Below the pieces are notes generated by a model. The model ran no database searches. It saw only the letters and a list, made by a program, of their open reading frames with translations, and was not told where the DNA came from. A stretch of DNA of 38,102 bases, taken from NCBI GenBank assembly GCA_903830915.1, contig CAIKVR010000279.1, positions 1-38,102 of the forward strand. Direction: 5' to 3'. Source of the DNA: an uncultured Bacteroidales bacterium. Its GTDB lineage: Bacteria > Bacteroidota > Bacteroidia > Bacteroidales > Paludibacteraceae. Both the position numbers and the translations under genes were made by a program. Below, piece by piece: positions 1-8,364 of the stretch; position 1 is the first letter of the stretch; each line of letters begins with the position of its first letter.

Positions 1-26
1 ACATTTATTAATAGGAGGAAAGAAGA

Positions 27-581
27 ATGTCAAGAATAGGAAAACAACCCATTAGCGTACCGGCAGGTGTTTCAATCACCGTGCAGGATACTTTGGTTAC
101 TGTAAAGGGACCAAAAGGAACATTGACTCAGGAAATTAATCCAAATATCACAGTAACAGTGGAAGAAGGTGTTTGTACAGTTTCTCGTCCAAATGATGAG
201 AAACAAAATCGTGCATTTCACGGTCTTTATCGTTCACTGATTTCAAATATGGTAGTTGGAGTTTCAGAAGGTTACAAAAAAACTATGGAACTTGTAGGTG
301 TTGGTTACCGTGTATCCAATCAGGGTCAGATATTGGAATTTGCTTTAGGTTATACTCACAATATTTTTATGGGTTTACCAGCAGAAATCAAGATTGAAAC
401 CAAAAGTGAACGTAACCAGAATCCAATTGTAATTTTGGAAAGTTGCGACAAACAATTGATTGGTCAGGTTTGTGCCAAAATACGCTCGTTCCGGAAACCG
501 GAACCTTACAAAGGGAAAGGTGTTAAATTTCAGGGTGAAGTACTTCGCCGTAAAGCAGGTAAGTCTGCGGCTAAAAAATAA
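27..581 (+). CDS. rplF: 50S ribosomal protein L6 (uL6)
   Basis: Large-subunit protein of the 50S particle, near the factor-binding region. The 184-residue product opens with the family start MSRIGKQPI and VTVKGPKG, and carries the C-terminal signature region around PEPYKGKGVKF and a basic tail ending KSAAKK. Length is normal for the family. The start is supported by a strong Shine-Dalgarno, AGGAGG at 14-19, which is uncommon among genes in this window. It is the first gene seen of the distal spc operon; its upstream neighbours (rpsH and others) would lie outside the window. rplR starts 21 bases downstream, so co-transcription is expected. Confidence 0.98.
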   Translation: MSRIGKQPISVPAGVSITVQDTLVTVKGPKGTLTQEINPNITVTVEEGVCTVSRPNDEKQNRAFHGLYRSLISNMVVGVSEGYKKTMELVGVGYRVSNQGQILEFALGYTHNIFMGLPAEIKIETKSERNQNPIVILESCDKQLIGQVCAKIRSFRKPEPYKGKGVKFQGEVLRRKAGKSAAKK

Positions 582-602
582 TTTACGTAAACTTGTGAAA
601 TT

Positions 603-947
603 ATGTCAACAAATTTAGAAAGAAGAACAAGAATAAAAGCACATATCCGCCACAAAGTGAGCGGAACTGCCCAAAAACCACGCATGACCGTGTTCAGAAG
701 TAATACTCAGATTTACGCTCAATTAATTGACGACGTAAACGGTGTAACTCTTGCAGCAGCTTCTTCAGCGGGTTTGAAAGAAAAAGTAACTAAAATTGAA
801 CAAGCTGCTAAAGTAGGCGTATTGGTGGCTAAAGTTGCTAAAGAAGCCGGAATTACAGAAGTGGTATTCGACCGTAACGGTTATTTGTATCATGGTAGAG
901 TTAAACAATTAGCTGACGCTGCACGCGAAGCTGGTCTTAAATTTTAA
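603..947 (+). CDS. rplR: 50S ribosomal protein L18 (uL18)
   Basis: 5S rRNA-binding protein of the central protuberance. The 114-residue product has the basic N-terminus ([15 protein letters not shown]), the core [14 protein letters not shown], and the conserved end [26 protein letters not shown], which identify L18 clearly. Length is typical. It lies 21 bases after rplF and only 6 bases before rpsE, consistent with tight translational coupling in the spc operon. Confidence 0.98.
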   Translation: MSTNLERRTRIKAHIRHKVSGTAQKPRMTVFRSNTQIYAQLIDDVNGVTLAAASSAGLKEKVTKIEQAAKVGVLVAKVAKEAGITEVVFDRNGYLYHGRVKQLADAAREAGLKF

Positions 948-953
948 TCAAGT

Positions 954-1472
954 ATGGCAACAAATATGAATAAAGTAAAATCGACCAACGATCTGGAATT
1001 GAAAGACAGATTAGTAGCCGTTAACCGTGTAACTAAAGTTACAAAAGGGGGACGTACTTTCAGCTTTTCAGCAATAGTAGTGGTTGGAAATGAAGATGGA
1101 ATTGTAGGTTGGGGACTTGGAAAAGCCGGTGAGGTAACTGCAGCTATTGCTAAAGGAACTGAAGCTGCTAAGAAAAACTTGATTAAAGTGCCATTGTTGA
1201 AAGGAACAATTCCTCACGAACAAATTGCGAAATTTGGTGGTGCACAGGTGTTTATTAGTCCTGCTTCACACGGTACAGGTGTAAAAGCGGGTGGTGCAAT
1301 GCGTGCAGTACTCGAAAGTGTTGGAATTACCGACGTTTTGGCTAAGTCGAAAGGTTCGTCAAACCCACACAACCTTGTAAAAGCAACTATTGTAGCATTA
1401 GGTGAATTACGCGATGCTCAAATGGTAGCTCAAAACAGAGGAGTTTCTCTTGATACAGTGTTTAACGGATAA
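954..1472 (+). CDS. rpsE: 30S ribosomal protein S5 (uS5)
   Basis: Small-subunit protein involved in decoding accuracy and mRNA entry. The 172-residue product contains the double-stranded-RNA-binding-like N-terminal half ([30 protein letters not shown]) and the C-terminal half with [19 protein letters not shown] and [11 protein letters not shown], all conserved in S5. The start 6 bases after rplR fits the family N-terminus. The next gene, rpmD, begins 12 bases downstream. Confidence 0.98.
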   Translation: MATNMNKVKSTNDLELKDRLVAVNRVTKVTKGGRTFSFSAIVVVGNEDGIVGWGLGKAGEVTAAIAKGTEAAKKNLIKVPLLKGTIPHEQIAKFGGAQVFISPASHGTGVKAGGAMRAVLESVGITDVLAKSKGSSNPHNLVKATIVALGELRDAQMVAQNRGVSLDTVFNG

Positions 1473-1484
1473 AACGATAAAATT

Positions 1485-1661
1485 ATGGCAACAATAAAAA
1501 TTAAACAAGTTCGAAGTAAAATCAAATCTCCAAAAACTCAAAAACTGACTTTGGAGGCATTGGGTTTGAAAAAAATGCAAGCCGTAGTTGAACATGAAGC
1601 AACTCCTCAGATTTTGGGAATGGTGGCTAAAGTGAAACACTTGGTTGAAGTGATCAAATAA
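1485..1661 (+). CDS. rpmD: 50S ribosomal protein L30 (uL30)
   Basis: A 58-residue protein beginning MATIKIKQVRSKI and ending VKHLVEVIK. This is the compact bacterial L30 form, with the KSPKTQKLTLEALGL segment characteristic of the family. It occupies the expected slot between rpsE and rplO. Start ATG lies 12 bases after the rpsE stop. The 95-base spacer that follows is unusually long for this operon and holds two inverted repeats (annotated separately). Confidence 0.96.
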   Translation: MATIKIKQVRSKIKSPKTQKLTLEALGLKKMQAVVEHEATPQILGMVAKVKHLVEVIK

Positions 1662-1700
1662 TATTATTCTAAGACTCTTTAAAAAAAGATATGAAATGAG

Positions 1701-1759
1701 GCTCGCTAAAGCGAGACGAGTTCCATACGACATTTTAAAAAATAAAAATTAATCGTATG
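1701..1759 (+). promoter_or_regulatory. Inverted repeats in rpmD-rplO spacer, one covering the rplO start codon
   Basis: Two inverted repeats are visible. The first is CTCGC-TAAA-GCGAG at 1702-1715. The second pairs CATACGA (1724-1730) with TCGTATG (1753-1759), which contains the rplO ATG at 1757-1759. If the 7-bp stem forms in the mRNA, the start codon is sequestered. Regulation is inference; the repeats themselves are read directly. No poly-U follows, so neither looks like an intrinsic terminator. Confidence 0.4.
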
Positions 1760-2203
1760 AATTTAAGTAATTTAACCCCAGCAGCAGGTTCAACTTTTAC
1801 TAGAAAAAGAATCGGTCGTGGTACAGGATCAGGATTAGGTGGAACTTCTACTCAAGGGCACAAAGGACAAAAATCGCGTTCAGGATATTCTAAAAAAATC
1901 GGTTTTGAAGGAGGTCAGATGCCTATTCAACGCCGTTTGCCTAAATTCGGTTTCAAAAATGTAAACCGTGTTGAATTTAAAGCAATTAATCTGGAAACAT
2001 TGCAAATTATTGCTGAATCAAAAAAACTGACTAAAATCGGTTTGGTTGAATTCAGAGAAGCTGGTTTCCTTTCTAAAACTGCTTTGGTGAAAATTTTAGG
2101 AAAAGGTGTTTTGACTGTGAAAATTGATGTTGAGGCTAATGCGTTCTCAAAATCAGCAGAAGAGGCTATTGTAGCCGCAGGTGGAACTGTAGTAAAACTG
2201 TAA
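1757..2203 (+). CDS. rplO: 50S ribosomal protein L15 (uL15)
   Basis: Late-assembling large-subunit protein. The 148-residue product starts MNLSNLTPAAGS and has the glycine-rich, basic N-terminal extension (KRIGRGTGSGLGGTSTQGHKG, GYSKKIGFEGGQMPIQRRLPK) followed by a globular C-terminal half ending GGTVVKL. Both are typical. The gene precedes secY by 6 bases, the usual arrangement. Its start codon lies inside a potential stem (see the spacer feature), making it a candidate for translational control. Confidence 0.98.
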   Translation: MNLSNLTPAAGSTFTRKRIGRGTGSGLGGTSTQGHKGQKSRSGYSKKIGFEGGQMPIQRRLPKFGFKNVNRVEFKAINLETLQIIAESKKLTKIGLVEFREAGFLSKTALVKILGKGVLTVKIDVEANAFSKSAEEAIVAAGGTVVKL

Positions 2204-2209
2204 CAGAAC

Positions 2210-3550
2210 ATGAAGAAACTCATAGAAACAATTCAAAATATCTGGAAGATTGAAGATCTCCGTAGCAGATTACTTACAACTATTTTGCTTGTAATGATTT
2301 ATCGTTTCGGTTCTTTCATTGTACTTCCCGGTATTGATCCGAGCGCATTGACCGCTTTGAAATCACAAACACAGGGTGGTTTGCTGGCATTGCTGGATAT
2401 GTTTTCGGGTGGTGCTTTTCACAATGCATCGGTATTTGCGCTGGGAATCATGCCGTACATTTCGGCTTCAATTGTTATTCAGTTACTTACCATAGCTGTA
2501 CCTTATTTTCAGAAAATGCAGCGTGAAGGCGAAAGTGGTCGTCGTAAAATGAATCAGTATACACGTTACCTGACTGTAGGTATCTTGTTAATGCAAGGTC
2601 CGTCATATTTGGTAAACCTGAGCGTACAAATGGCTCAAGCAGGAGCTCAAATGCCTGGTGGTTGGTGGTTCACTATATCTTCAACAGCTATTTTATGCGG
2701 TGGAAGTATGTTTGTAATGTGGCTTGGCGAGCGCATCACTGATAAGGGAATTGGAAACGGTATTTCATTTATCATTTTAGTGGGTATCATTGCCCGTTTC
2801 CCGGGAGCTATCGTTCAGGAATTTGCTTTGCGTAAAGATGGTGCAGGTGGTTTGGTTATGTTTCTTGGTGAACTTATAATTCTTTTACTGGTTATCGCTG
2901 CTTCTATTTTGTTGGTACAAGGTACACGCAAAATTCCGGTACAATATGCAAAACGTGTGGTTGGTAACAAGCAATACGGTGGTGTACGTCAGTACATTCC
3001 TTTGAAAATAAATGCAGCAGGTGTTATGCCTATCATTTTTGCTCAGGCAATTATGTTTATTCCTATCACCTTGGTTGGTTTTTCTAAATCAGAATCAATG
3101 CGTGGGTTTGTAGGTGCATTTATGGACAATACAGGCTTTTGGTATAATCTGGTATTCGGATTACTGATTGTAGTGTTTACTTATTTTTACACTGCTATCA
3201 CTATCAATCCGACTCAGATGGCTGAGGAAATGAAACGTAACAATGGATTTATTCCGGGCATTAAACCGGGTAAACGCACATCTGAATATTTAGATTTAAT
3301 CATGTCGCGTATTACTCTGCCGGGTTCAATCTTCTTAGCTATTGTAGCCATAATGCCTGCTTTTGCACGCATTATCGGAATCAATCAGGGATTTGCTGCT
3401 TTTTTTGGAGGAACTTCACTGCTCATTTTGGTAGGGGTTGTACTTGACACATTGCAGCAAATTGAAAGTCACCTGTTGATGCGTCATTATGATGGATTGC
3501 TCAAATCGGGACGTATAAAAGGACGTACCGGTGGTGCTTCAGCCTATTAA
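2210..3550 (+). CDS. secY: Protein translocase subunit SecY
   Basis: Channel-forming subunit of the SecYEG inner-membrane translocase. The 446-residue protein has ten predicted membrane segments. SecY hallmarks include YRFGSFIVLPGID in the first segment, the plug-region GGAFHNASVFALGIMPYISA, GERITDKGIGNGISF, and the cytosolic loop NPTQMAEEMKRNNGFIPGIKPGKRT. The C-terminus ends KGRTGGASAY. Length is normal. It lies 6 bases after rplO and 11 bases before the preferred map start, so SecY and methionine aminopeptidase are co-expressed. Confidence 0.98.
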   Translation: MKKLIETIQNIWKIEDLRSRLLTTILLVMIYRFGSFIVLPGIDPSALTALKSQTQGGLLALLDMFSGGAFHNASVFALGIMPYISASIVIQLLTIAVPYFQKMQREGESGRRKMNQYTRYLTVGILLMQGPSYLVNLSVQMAQAGAQMPGGWWFTISSTAILCGGSMFVMWLGERITDKGIGNGISFIILVGIIARFPGAIVQEFALRKDGAGGLVMFLGELIILLLVIAASILLVQGTRKIPVQYAKRVVGNKQYGGVRQYIPLKINAAGVMPIIFAQAIMFIPITLVGFSKSESMRGFVGAFMDNTGFWYNLVFGLLIVVFTYFYTAITINPTQMAEEMKRNNGFIPGIKPGKRTSEYLDLIMSRITLPGSIFLAIVAIMPAFARIIGINQGFAAFFGGTSLLILVGVVLDTLQQIESHLLMRHYDGLLKSGRIKGRTGGASAY

Positions 3551-3561
3551 TCTTGAAAGGA

Positions 3562-4347
3562 ATGATTTTTTTGAAATCTGACGAAGAAATTGAATTACTT
3601 CGTATCAGTAATCAAATAGTAGCTAAAACGTTAGCTGAACTTGCAAAACTTATTCAACCGGGTGTAAGCACTGAAAAGCTTGATAAAGTGGCTTATGAAT
3701 TTATAAGGGATAATGGAGCTGTACCGGGTTTTCTTGGCTACAGCGGCTATCCTAAGTCAATTTGTACTTCGGTAAACGAGCAGGTTGTACATGGAATTCC
3801 TTCTGAAAAAGTGTTTCTGGAAGACGGAGATATAATTTCGGTGGATTGCGGGGTTTACAAAAATGGTTTTCATGGTGATTCTGCTTACACTTTTTGTGTG
3901 GGTGATGTGAAACCTGAAATTGTAGATTTACTGCGCACAACGAAGGAATCGCTTTACAAAGGTATTGAGCAAAGTCAGGAAGGTCGCCGACTCGGTGATG
4001 TGGCTAATGCCATTCAAAGTCATTGTGAGGCTCGTGGTTATTCGGTAGTTCGTGAAATGATTGGACATGGTGTGGGACGAAACCTTCACGAAGCTCCTGA
4101 AGTTCCTAATTATGGTCGCAAGGGAAACGGTATAATGCTGAAATCGGGAATGACCATTGCTATTGAGCCTATGATAAACATGGGCAGCCGCAATCTGGTA
4201 TTCGAGAAAGATGGATGGACAACCCGAACGATAGACCGTAAACCTTCGGCACATTTTGAACATTCAATTGCGATAAGGCGCGGTAAAGCGGACATACTGT
4301 CGAGTTTTGAATATATAGAACAGGTTTTAGGTAATAAAGCAATATAA
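3562..4347 (+). CDS. map: Type I methionine aminopeptidase
   Basis: Cytosolic metalloenzyme removing the initiator methionine from nascent proteins. With the ATG at 3562 it has 261 residues and starts MIFLKSDEEIELLR, as in other type I enzymes. A TTG nine bases upstream is in frame but less likely; AAAGGA stands just before the ATG. The dinuclear metal ligands are visible as D95 and D106 (in SVDCGVYKNGFHGDSAY), H169 (GHGVGRNLHE), E202 (IAIEPMI) and E233 (FEHSIAI), and H77 lies in VVHGIP. No N-terminal zinc-finger extension is present. The secY-map-infA order is normal. Confidence 0.97.
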   Translation: MIFLKSDEEIELLRISNQIVAKTLAELAKLIQPGVSTEKLDKVAYEFIRDNGAVPGFLGYSGYPKSICTSVNEQVVHGIPSEKVFLEDGDIISVDCGVYKNGFHGDSAYTFCVGDVKPEIVDLLRTTKESLYKGIEQSQEGRRLGDVANAIQSHCEARGYSVVREMIGHGVGRNLHEAPEVPNYGRKGNGIMLKSGMTIAIEPMINMGSRNLVFEKDGWTTRTIDRKPSAHFEHSIAIRRGKADILSSFEYIEQVLGNKAI

Positions 4348-4453
4348 ATTAAGTTACAAGTTGGTAGTTTTTAGTGGGCAGTAAAAAAAAAGATTCAGTC
4401 AATTGGAAATTATGAAATTGTAAATTATGAAATTGTAAATTGTAAATTTAAAA
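4348..4453 (+). repeat. AT-rich microrepeat spacer before infA
   Basis: This 106-base gap contains a tandem duplication: TTATGAAATTGTAAA occurs twice in succession, followed by a shorter TTGTAAATTT copy running up to the infA start. Similar TTGTAAA-type runs stand before the oxidase subunit II gene (about 25977-26015), and a comparable AATTCA/TAATTAATAATT run follows the 4Fe-4S gene. No hairpin terminator or convincing promoter was seen here. It may simply be an unstructured AT-rich leader that aids initiation. Confidence 0.5.
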
Positions 4454-4672
4454 ATGGCCAAGCAAACAGCAATTGAACAAGATGGTAAGATAATCGAAGC
4501 ATTATCGAATGCCATGTTTCGTGTAGAGTTGGAAAACGGTCACGTAATCACAGCTCATATTTCCGGTAAAATGCGTATGCATTATATTAAAATTTTACCC
4601 GGCGATAAAGTAAAGGTTGAAATGTCGCCTTACGATTTGTCAAAAGGCAGAATATCATTTAGATACAAATAA
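4454..4672 (+). CDS. infA: Translation initiation factor IF-1
   Basis: A 72-residue OB-fold protein that binds the ribosomal A site during initiation. The sequence [39 protein letters not shown] and the conserved end [12 protein letters not shown] make the assignment secure. Length is exactly typical. It lies between map and rpmJ, as in other Bacteroidota. The spacer upstream is AT-rich and repetitive, and no Shine-Dalgarno is apparent. Confidence 0.98.
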   Translation: MAKQTAIEQDGKIIEALSNAMFRVELENGHVITAHISGKMRMHYIKILPGDKVKVEMSPYDLSKGRISFRYK

Positions 4673-4694
4673 AACACAATAAATATTTTCTATT

Positions 4695-4811
4695 ATGAAA
4701 GTAAGAGCATCTGTAAAAAAGCGCACGGACGATTGCAAAATTGTTCGCAGAAAGGGTCGCTTGTATGTTATCAACAAAAAGAATCCTAAGTTTAAACAAC
4801 GTCAAGGTTAA
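4695..4811 (+). CDS. rpmJ: 50S ribosomal protein L36 (bL36), zinc-free type
   Basis: A 38-residue protein, [20 protein letters not shown] through NPKFKQRQG, the smallest protein of the large subunit. It is placed between infA and rpmJ's usual partner rpsM. The zinc-binding form has a CxxC plus later Cys and His ligands. Here only one of those cysteines remains; the other positions are T, N and K, so this copy should not bind zinc. Such zinc-independent forms are known for L36. Confidence 0.96.
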   Translation: MKVRASVKKRTDDCKIVRRKGRLYVINKKNPKFKQRQG

Positions 4812-4835
4812 TTTAATTTTAAGAAAAAATAGTTT

Positions 4836-5216
4836 ATGGCTATAAGAATTGTCGGAGTAGATTTACCCCAGAACAAACGTGGGGAAGTTGGATTGACTTA
4901 TATCTACGGAATAGGTCGCAGTAATGCAAAAAAGATTTTAGAATCCGCCGGTGTCGATGTTGACATTAAGGTTAAGGATTGGACTGACGACCAAGCAGCT
5001 AAAATCCGCGAAATCATTGGTGCCGGTTTTAAGGTAGAAGGCGATCTTCGTTCGGAAGTGCAATTGAACATCAAACGTTTGATGGATATCGGTTGCTACC
5101 GAGGAGTACGTCACCGTATCGGTCTCCCATTGAGAGGACAAAGTACGAAGAATAACGCTCGTACACGTAAAGGTAAAAAGAAAACAGTTGCTAACAAGAA
5201 AAAAGCAACTAAATAA
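4836..5216 (+). CDS. rpsM: 30S ribosomal protein S13 (uS13)
   Basis: Head protein of the 30S subunit that forms bridges with the 50S subunit. The 126-residue product has [33 protein letters not shown] (helix-two-turn-helix region), [20 protein letters not shown] and [17 protein letters not shown], followed by a lysine-rich tail. All are standard. It begins the rpsM-rpsK-rpsD-rpoA-rplQ alpha operon block and is separated from rpsK by 51 bases. Confidence 0.98.
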   Translation: MAIRIVGVDLPQNKRGEVGLTYIYGIGRSNAKKILESAGVDVDIKVKDWTDDQAAKIREIIGAGFKVEGDLRSEVQLNIKRLMDIGCYRGVRHRIGLPLRGQSTKNNARTRKGKKKTVANKKKATK

Positions 5217-5267
5217 GGTTTAACTGTTAGCGAATTTTAGAAAAGCTAAATAATTTATCAAAATAAT

Positions 5268-5657
5268 ATGGCAAAGAAAACAGTTGCAGCCAAGAAAAGA
5301 GTCGTTAAAGTAGACGGTGTAGGTCAATTGCACGTACATTCTTCCTTTAATAACATTATTGTTACACTCACCAACGGTGACGGACAGGTTATTTCCTGGT
5401 CATCAGCAGGTAAGATGGGATTCCGCGGCTCAAAGAAAAACACTCCGTATGCAGCACAAATGGCTGCTCAGGATTGCTCCAAAGTGGCAGCAGATTTAGG
5501 TTTGAAAAAAGTAAAAGCCTACGTAAAAGGTCCGGGTAACGGACGTGAATCAGCTATACGTACCGTTCACGGTGCTGGAATTGAAGTAACAGAAATTGTT
5601 GACGTTACACCACTTCCACACAACGGTTGTCGTCCTCCCAAACGTCGTAGAGTTTAA
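5268..5657 (+). CDS. rpsK: 30S ribosomal protein S11 (uS11)
   Basis: Platform protein of the 30S subunit that contacts mRNA near the E site. The 129-residue product has [54 protein letters not shown] and the strictly conserved end [15 protein letters not shown]. Length is typical. It is followed by an unusually long 139-base gap before rpsD that contains inverted repeats. Confidence 0.98.
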   Translation: MAKKTVAAKKRVVKVDGVGQLHVHSSFNNIIVTLTNGDGQVISWSSAGKMGFRGSKKNTPYAAQMAAQDCSKVAADLGLKKVKAYVKGPGNGRESAIRTVHGAGIEVTEIVDVTPLPHNGCRPPKRRRV

Positions 5658-5796
5658 TTCATCTCCAACGCAAAGGGACTTTTCGGAAATAAGAATTTGA
5701 TTGCATTTAAACCTCTCAGCAATCGCGGCTGTGAAATTTTTCGTTGGGTAAGAGCGTGTGGAATACATAACAATTAAAAAAATTAAAAATTAAAAT
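5658..5796 (+). promoter_or_regulatory. Candidate structured leader upstream of rpsD (possible S4 autoregulatory leader)
   Basis: This 139-base spacer is far longer than most of its neighbours. It contains a nested pair of inverted repeats: outer CCAACG (5665-5670) with CGTTGG (5742-5747), and inner CAGC (5717-5720) with GCTG (about 5728-5731). It ends in an AT-rich run before the rpsD start. S4 is a known autogenous regulator of alpha operons, and S4-binding leaders have been proposed in Bacteroidia. The assignment to that class is inference from position and repeats only; no covariance model could be run. Confidence 0.45.
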
Positions 5797-6402
5797 ATGG
5801 CAAGATATATTGGACCAAAGTCAAGAATAGCCCGTAAATTCGGCGAAGCTATTTTCGGACCAGACAAAGTGTTGGCTAAAAAGAATTATCCTCCCGGACA
5901 ACACGGACAGGGTCGTCGCAAAAAAACATCGGAATACGGTATTCAGTTGCGCGAAAAACAAAAAGCAAAATATACTTACGGCGTATTGGAAAAACAATTC
6001 CGCAACCTGTACGAAAAAGCTCAGCGTACCAAAGGTGTAACCGGTGAAGTATTGTTACAATTACTTGAATCACGTTTGGATAACATCGTTTTTCGTTTAG
6101 GATTTGCTCCTACACGTTCAGGTGCACGTCAGTTGGTAAGCCACAAACACATTACTATTGATGGTAAAGTGGTGAATATTGCTTCATATCACGTGCGTCC
6201 GGGTCAGGTTATTGCTGTTCGTGAAAAAGACAAATCAATGGAAGTTATTGCAGCTTCGTTGAATGGTTTCAATCACAGCAAATATCCATGGATTGAATAT
6301 AATGCAAGCAGTTTGTCAGGTACATACCTGCACATTCCTGAACGCGAAGATATTCCTGAAAATATCAAAGAACAATTAATTGTTGAGTTGTACTCTAAAT
6401 AA
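5797..6402 (+). CDS. rpsD: 30S ribosomal protein S4 (uS4)
   Basis: Primary 16S rRNA-binding assembly protein. The 201-residue product starts [17 protein letters not shown], as in Bacteroidota. It has the [20 protein letters not shown] region and the S4 RNA-binding domain at about 92-155 ([39 protein letters not shown]). It lacks the N-terminal CxxC-type zinc motif. It is followed by rpoA after 11 bases. S4 frequently represses its own operon, which makes the long structured spacer just upstream notable. Confidence 0.98.
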   Translation: MARYIGPKSRIARKFGEAIFGPDKVLAKKNYPPGQHGQGRRKKTSEYGIQLREKQKAKYTYGVLEKQFRNLYEKAQRTKGVTGEVLLQLLESRLDNIVFRLGFAPTRSGARQLVSHKHITIDGKVVNIASYHVRPGQVIAVREKDKSMEVIAASLNGFNHSKYPWIEYNASSLSGTYLHIPEREDIPENIKEQLIVELYSK

Positions 6403-6413
6403 TAAGTGAAACC

Positions 6414-7406
6414 ATGGCTATATTAGCATTTCAAAAACCTGAAAAGGTAATCATGTTGGAAGCTGACGCATTTCAAGGTAAATTTGAATTCCGTCCGTTG
6501 GAACCCGGTTACGGTATTACAATCGGTAATGCTTTGCGCCGTATTCTACTGTCTTCGCTTGAAGGTTTCGCTATCACTTCAATCAAAATTGAAGGAATAG
6601 ATCATGAGTACTCAACTATTCCGGGTGTGATTGACGACGTTACCAACATTATTCTGAATTTGAAACAAGTACGTTTCAAACAGATTGTTGAAGACATTGA
6701 AAATGAAAAAGTAACAATCAACGTTAACGGTTCAACATCATTCAAAGCAAGTGATATTGGTAAGTATTTTACCGGATTTGAGGTATTGAACCCTAAATTG
6801 GTTATATGCGAACTTGACCCATCTGCTAACTTCAGTATTGACATTACAGTGAACAAAGGTCGCGGTTATGTACCGGCTGAAGATAATAGAATATCTAACT
6901 CTGAGCTTGGTGTTATTCCGATTGATGCAATTTTCACACCAATTCGTAATGTAAAATACAGTATTGAAAACTACCGTGTTGAACAGATTACCGATTACGA
7001 AAAGTTAGTAATCGAAATCAGTACCGATGGTTCAATTCATCCAAAAGAAGCATTGAAAGAAGCTGCAAAAATTTTGATTCACCACTTCATGTTATTCTCC
7101 GACGAAAAAATTTCGATGGAAATTTCAGAAACCGAAAGTGGCGACGAATTTGATGAAGAAATTTTACACATGCGTCAATTGTTGAAAACTAAATTGACCG
7201 ACCTAGAACTATCTGTTCGTGCATTGAACTGCCTTAAAGCAGCCGATGTAGAAACACTTGGTCAGCTTGCAGGTTTCCACAAACACGATTTGTTGAAATT
7301 CCGCAACTTTGGTAAGAAATCGCTTACTGAATTAGACGAAAAATTAGAAAGCCTGAATCTGTCCTTCGGAATGGATATCGCTAAATATAAATTAGATAAA
7401 GAGTAA
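6414..7406 (+). CDS. rpoA: DNA-directed RNA polymerase subunit alpha
   Basis: Alpha subunit, which dimerises to nucleate RNA polymerase assembly. The 330-residue protein has the N-terminal domain with [21 protein letters not shown] and the [16 protein letters not shown] segment. A short acidic linker follows, then a C-terminal helix-hairpin-helix domain at about 250-320 ([36 protein letters not shown]) that contacts DNA and activators. Length and domain order are normal. rplQ follows after only 4 bases. Confidence 0.98.
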   Translation: MAILAFQKPEKVIMLEADAFQGKFEFRPLEPGYGITIGNALRRILLSSLEGFAITSIKIEGIDHEYSTIPGVIDDVTNIILNLKQVRFKQIVEDIENEKVTINVNGSTSFKASDIGKYFTGFEVLNPKLVICELDPSANFSIDITVNKGRGYVPAEDNRISNSELGVIPIDAIFTPIRNVKYSIENYRVEQITDYEKLVIEISTDGSIHPKEALKEAAKILIHHFMLFSDEKISMEISETESGDEFDEEILHMRQLLKTKLTDLELSVRALNCLKAADVETLGQLAGFHKHDLLKFRNFGKKSLTELDEKLESLNLSFGMDIAKYKLDKE

Positions 7407-7410
7407 AGAG

Positions 7411-7995
7411 ATGAGACATAATAAAAAATTTAACCACTTAGGCCGCAAAACGGCTCACAGAAAGGCGATGTTGTCCAATATGGCTTCTTCTCTTATTCAA
7501 CATAAGAGAATTGCTACTACACTTGCTAAGGCAAAAGCTTTACAGGTTTATGTAGAACCACTTTTGACTAAATCGAAAGAGGATACCACGCACTCACGTC
7601 GTACAGTATTCAGCCACTTACAGAACAAAGAAGTTGTAACCGAATTGTTCCAGAATGTATCACAAAAAATAGCGAATCGCCCCGGAGGTTATACCCGTAT
7701 TTTACGTACAGGTTTCCGATTGGGTGATAATGCCGAAATGTGTATTATAGAGTTGGTTGATTATAACGAAAACATGTTGAAAGAAAAAGCAGCCAAGAAA
7801 GCTTCCCGCACACGTCGTGCAGGTACAGCCAAAAAGGCTGAACTTACTCCAGTTGCACCAATTGCTGTTCCAGTAGTGGAAGAAGCTGAAGTTGTAGAAG
7901 AAGTTGTTGCAGTAGAAGAAGCTGTAGTTGAGACTCCTGCTGAAGAAACTCCGGAAGTTGCTGCTGAAGCTGAAGAGGCTCCAAAGGCAGAATAA
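7411..7995 (+). CDS. rplQ: 50S ribosomal protein L17 (bL17) with acidic C-terminal extension
   Basis: Large-subunit protein near the exit tunnel. Residues 1-120 are canonical L17 ([59 protein letters not shown]). A basic linker ([14 protein letters not shown]) and then about 55 residues rich in Glu, Val, Ala and Pro follow. E. coli L17 has 127 residues, so this tail adds about 65. Ala/Glu-rich L17 tails occur in Bacteroidota; their function is unknown. It is the last gene of the operon and a strong terminator lies 30 bases downstream. Confidence 0.97.
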   Translation: MRHNKKFNHLGRKTAHRKAMLSNMASSLIQHKRIATTLAKAKALQVYVEPLLTKSKEDTTHSRRTVFSHLQNKEVVTELFQNVSQKIANRPGGYTRILRTGFRLGDNAEMCIIELVDYNENMLKEKAAKKASRTRRAGTAKKAELTPVAPIAVPVVEEAEVVEEVVAVEEAVVETPAEETPEVAAEAEEAPKAE

Positions 7996-8024
7996 AAAAT
8001 ACATTTTTAATTCTTAAAGTTAAG

Positions 8025-8057
8025 GGAGCAAGTCGTGAGATTTGTTCCTTTTTTTTT
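8025..8057 (+). terminator. Rho-independent terminator of the ribosomal/rpoA operon
   Basis: GGAGCAAGTC (8025-8034), loop GTGA, GATTTGTTCC (8039-8048), then nine T residues (8049-8057). The 10-bp stem includes two G-U pairs. It sits 30 bases after the rplQ stop in the correct orientation and ends the long + strand block. Confidence 0.9.
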
Positions 8058-8094
8058 AAAAATTGACACTCTCCTTTTCCTATTTCTTTATATG

Positions 8095-8330
8095 TTAAAA
8101 ACAAGTTAAATAGGCATTGTCATCTTCTTCTACTTGTCTTTCCCAAAACCCATAAATTATTCTGTCAAGAAATTCTGAAATAACTGTATACCTATAAATA
8201 TCATCTTTTATCGTTTATGGGTTCGCATCCTTCAAACGGGAAAGTGACAAACTAAGAATAAATTGAATATCTGATTTGGAAAGTGAAAAATGAGCAATAC
8301 AATCCTTGATAAATTTTCATTGGAATCCTA
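8095..8330 (-). pseudogene. Possible decayed coding remnant, family unknown
   Basis: Between the rplQ terminator and the next gene (a 369-base gap), the minus strand reads as about 70 coding-like residues in a single frame, interrupted by two stop codons. The last segment, DIYRYTVISEFLDRIIYGFW then ERQVEEDDNAYL, ends at a stop at 8095-8097. No family was recognised. It could be chance, but the length and amino-acid composition look protein-like. Nothing else was seen in this gap. Confidence 0.25.
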
Positions 8331-8364
8331 AGTAGAAAATAAATTCAGAAATTTGTTCTTTTTC

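Noticed and set aside
1407-1733. Minus-strand frame of 108 codons over rpsE/rpmD
   Set aside because: It is antisense to two certain ribosomal protein genes, and its composition (Phe/Cys/His-rich) is not protein-like for this genome.
7844-8104. Leu/Gln-rich minus-strand frame opposite the rplQ tail
   Set aside because: It is the complement of the Glu/Ala/Val-rich L17 tail codons and runs through the terminator.
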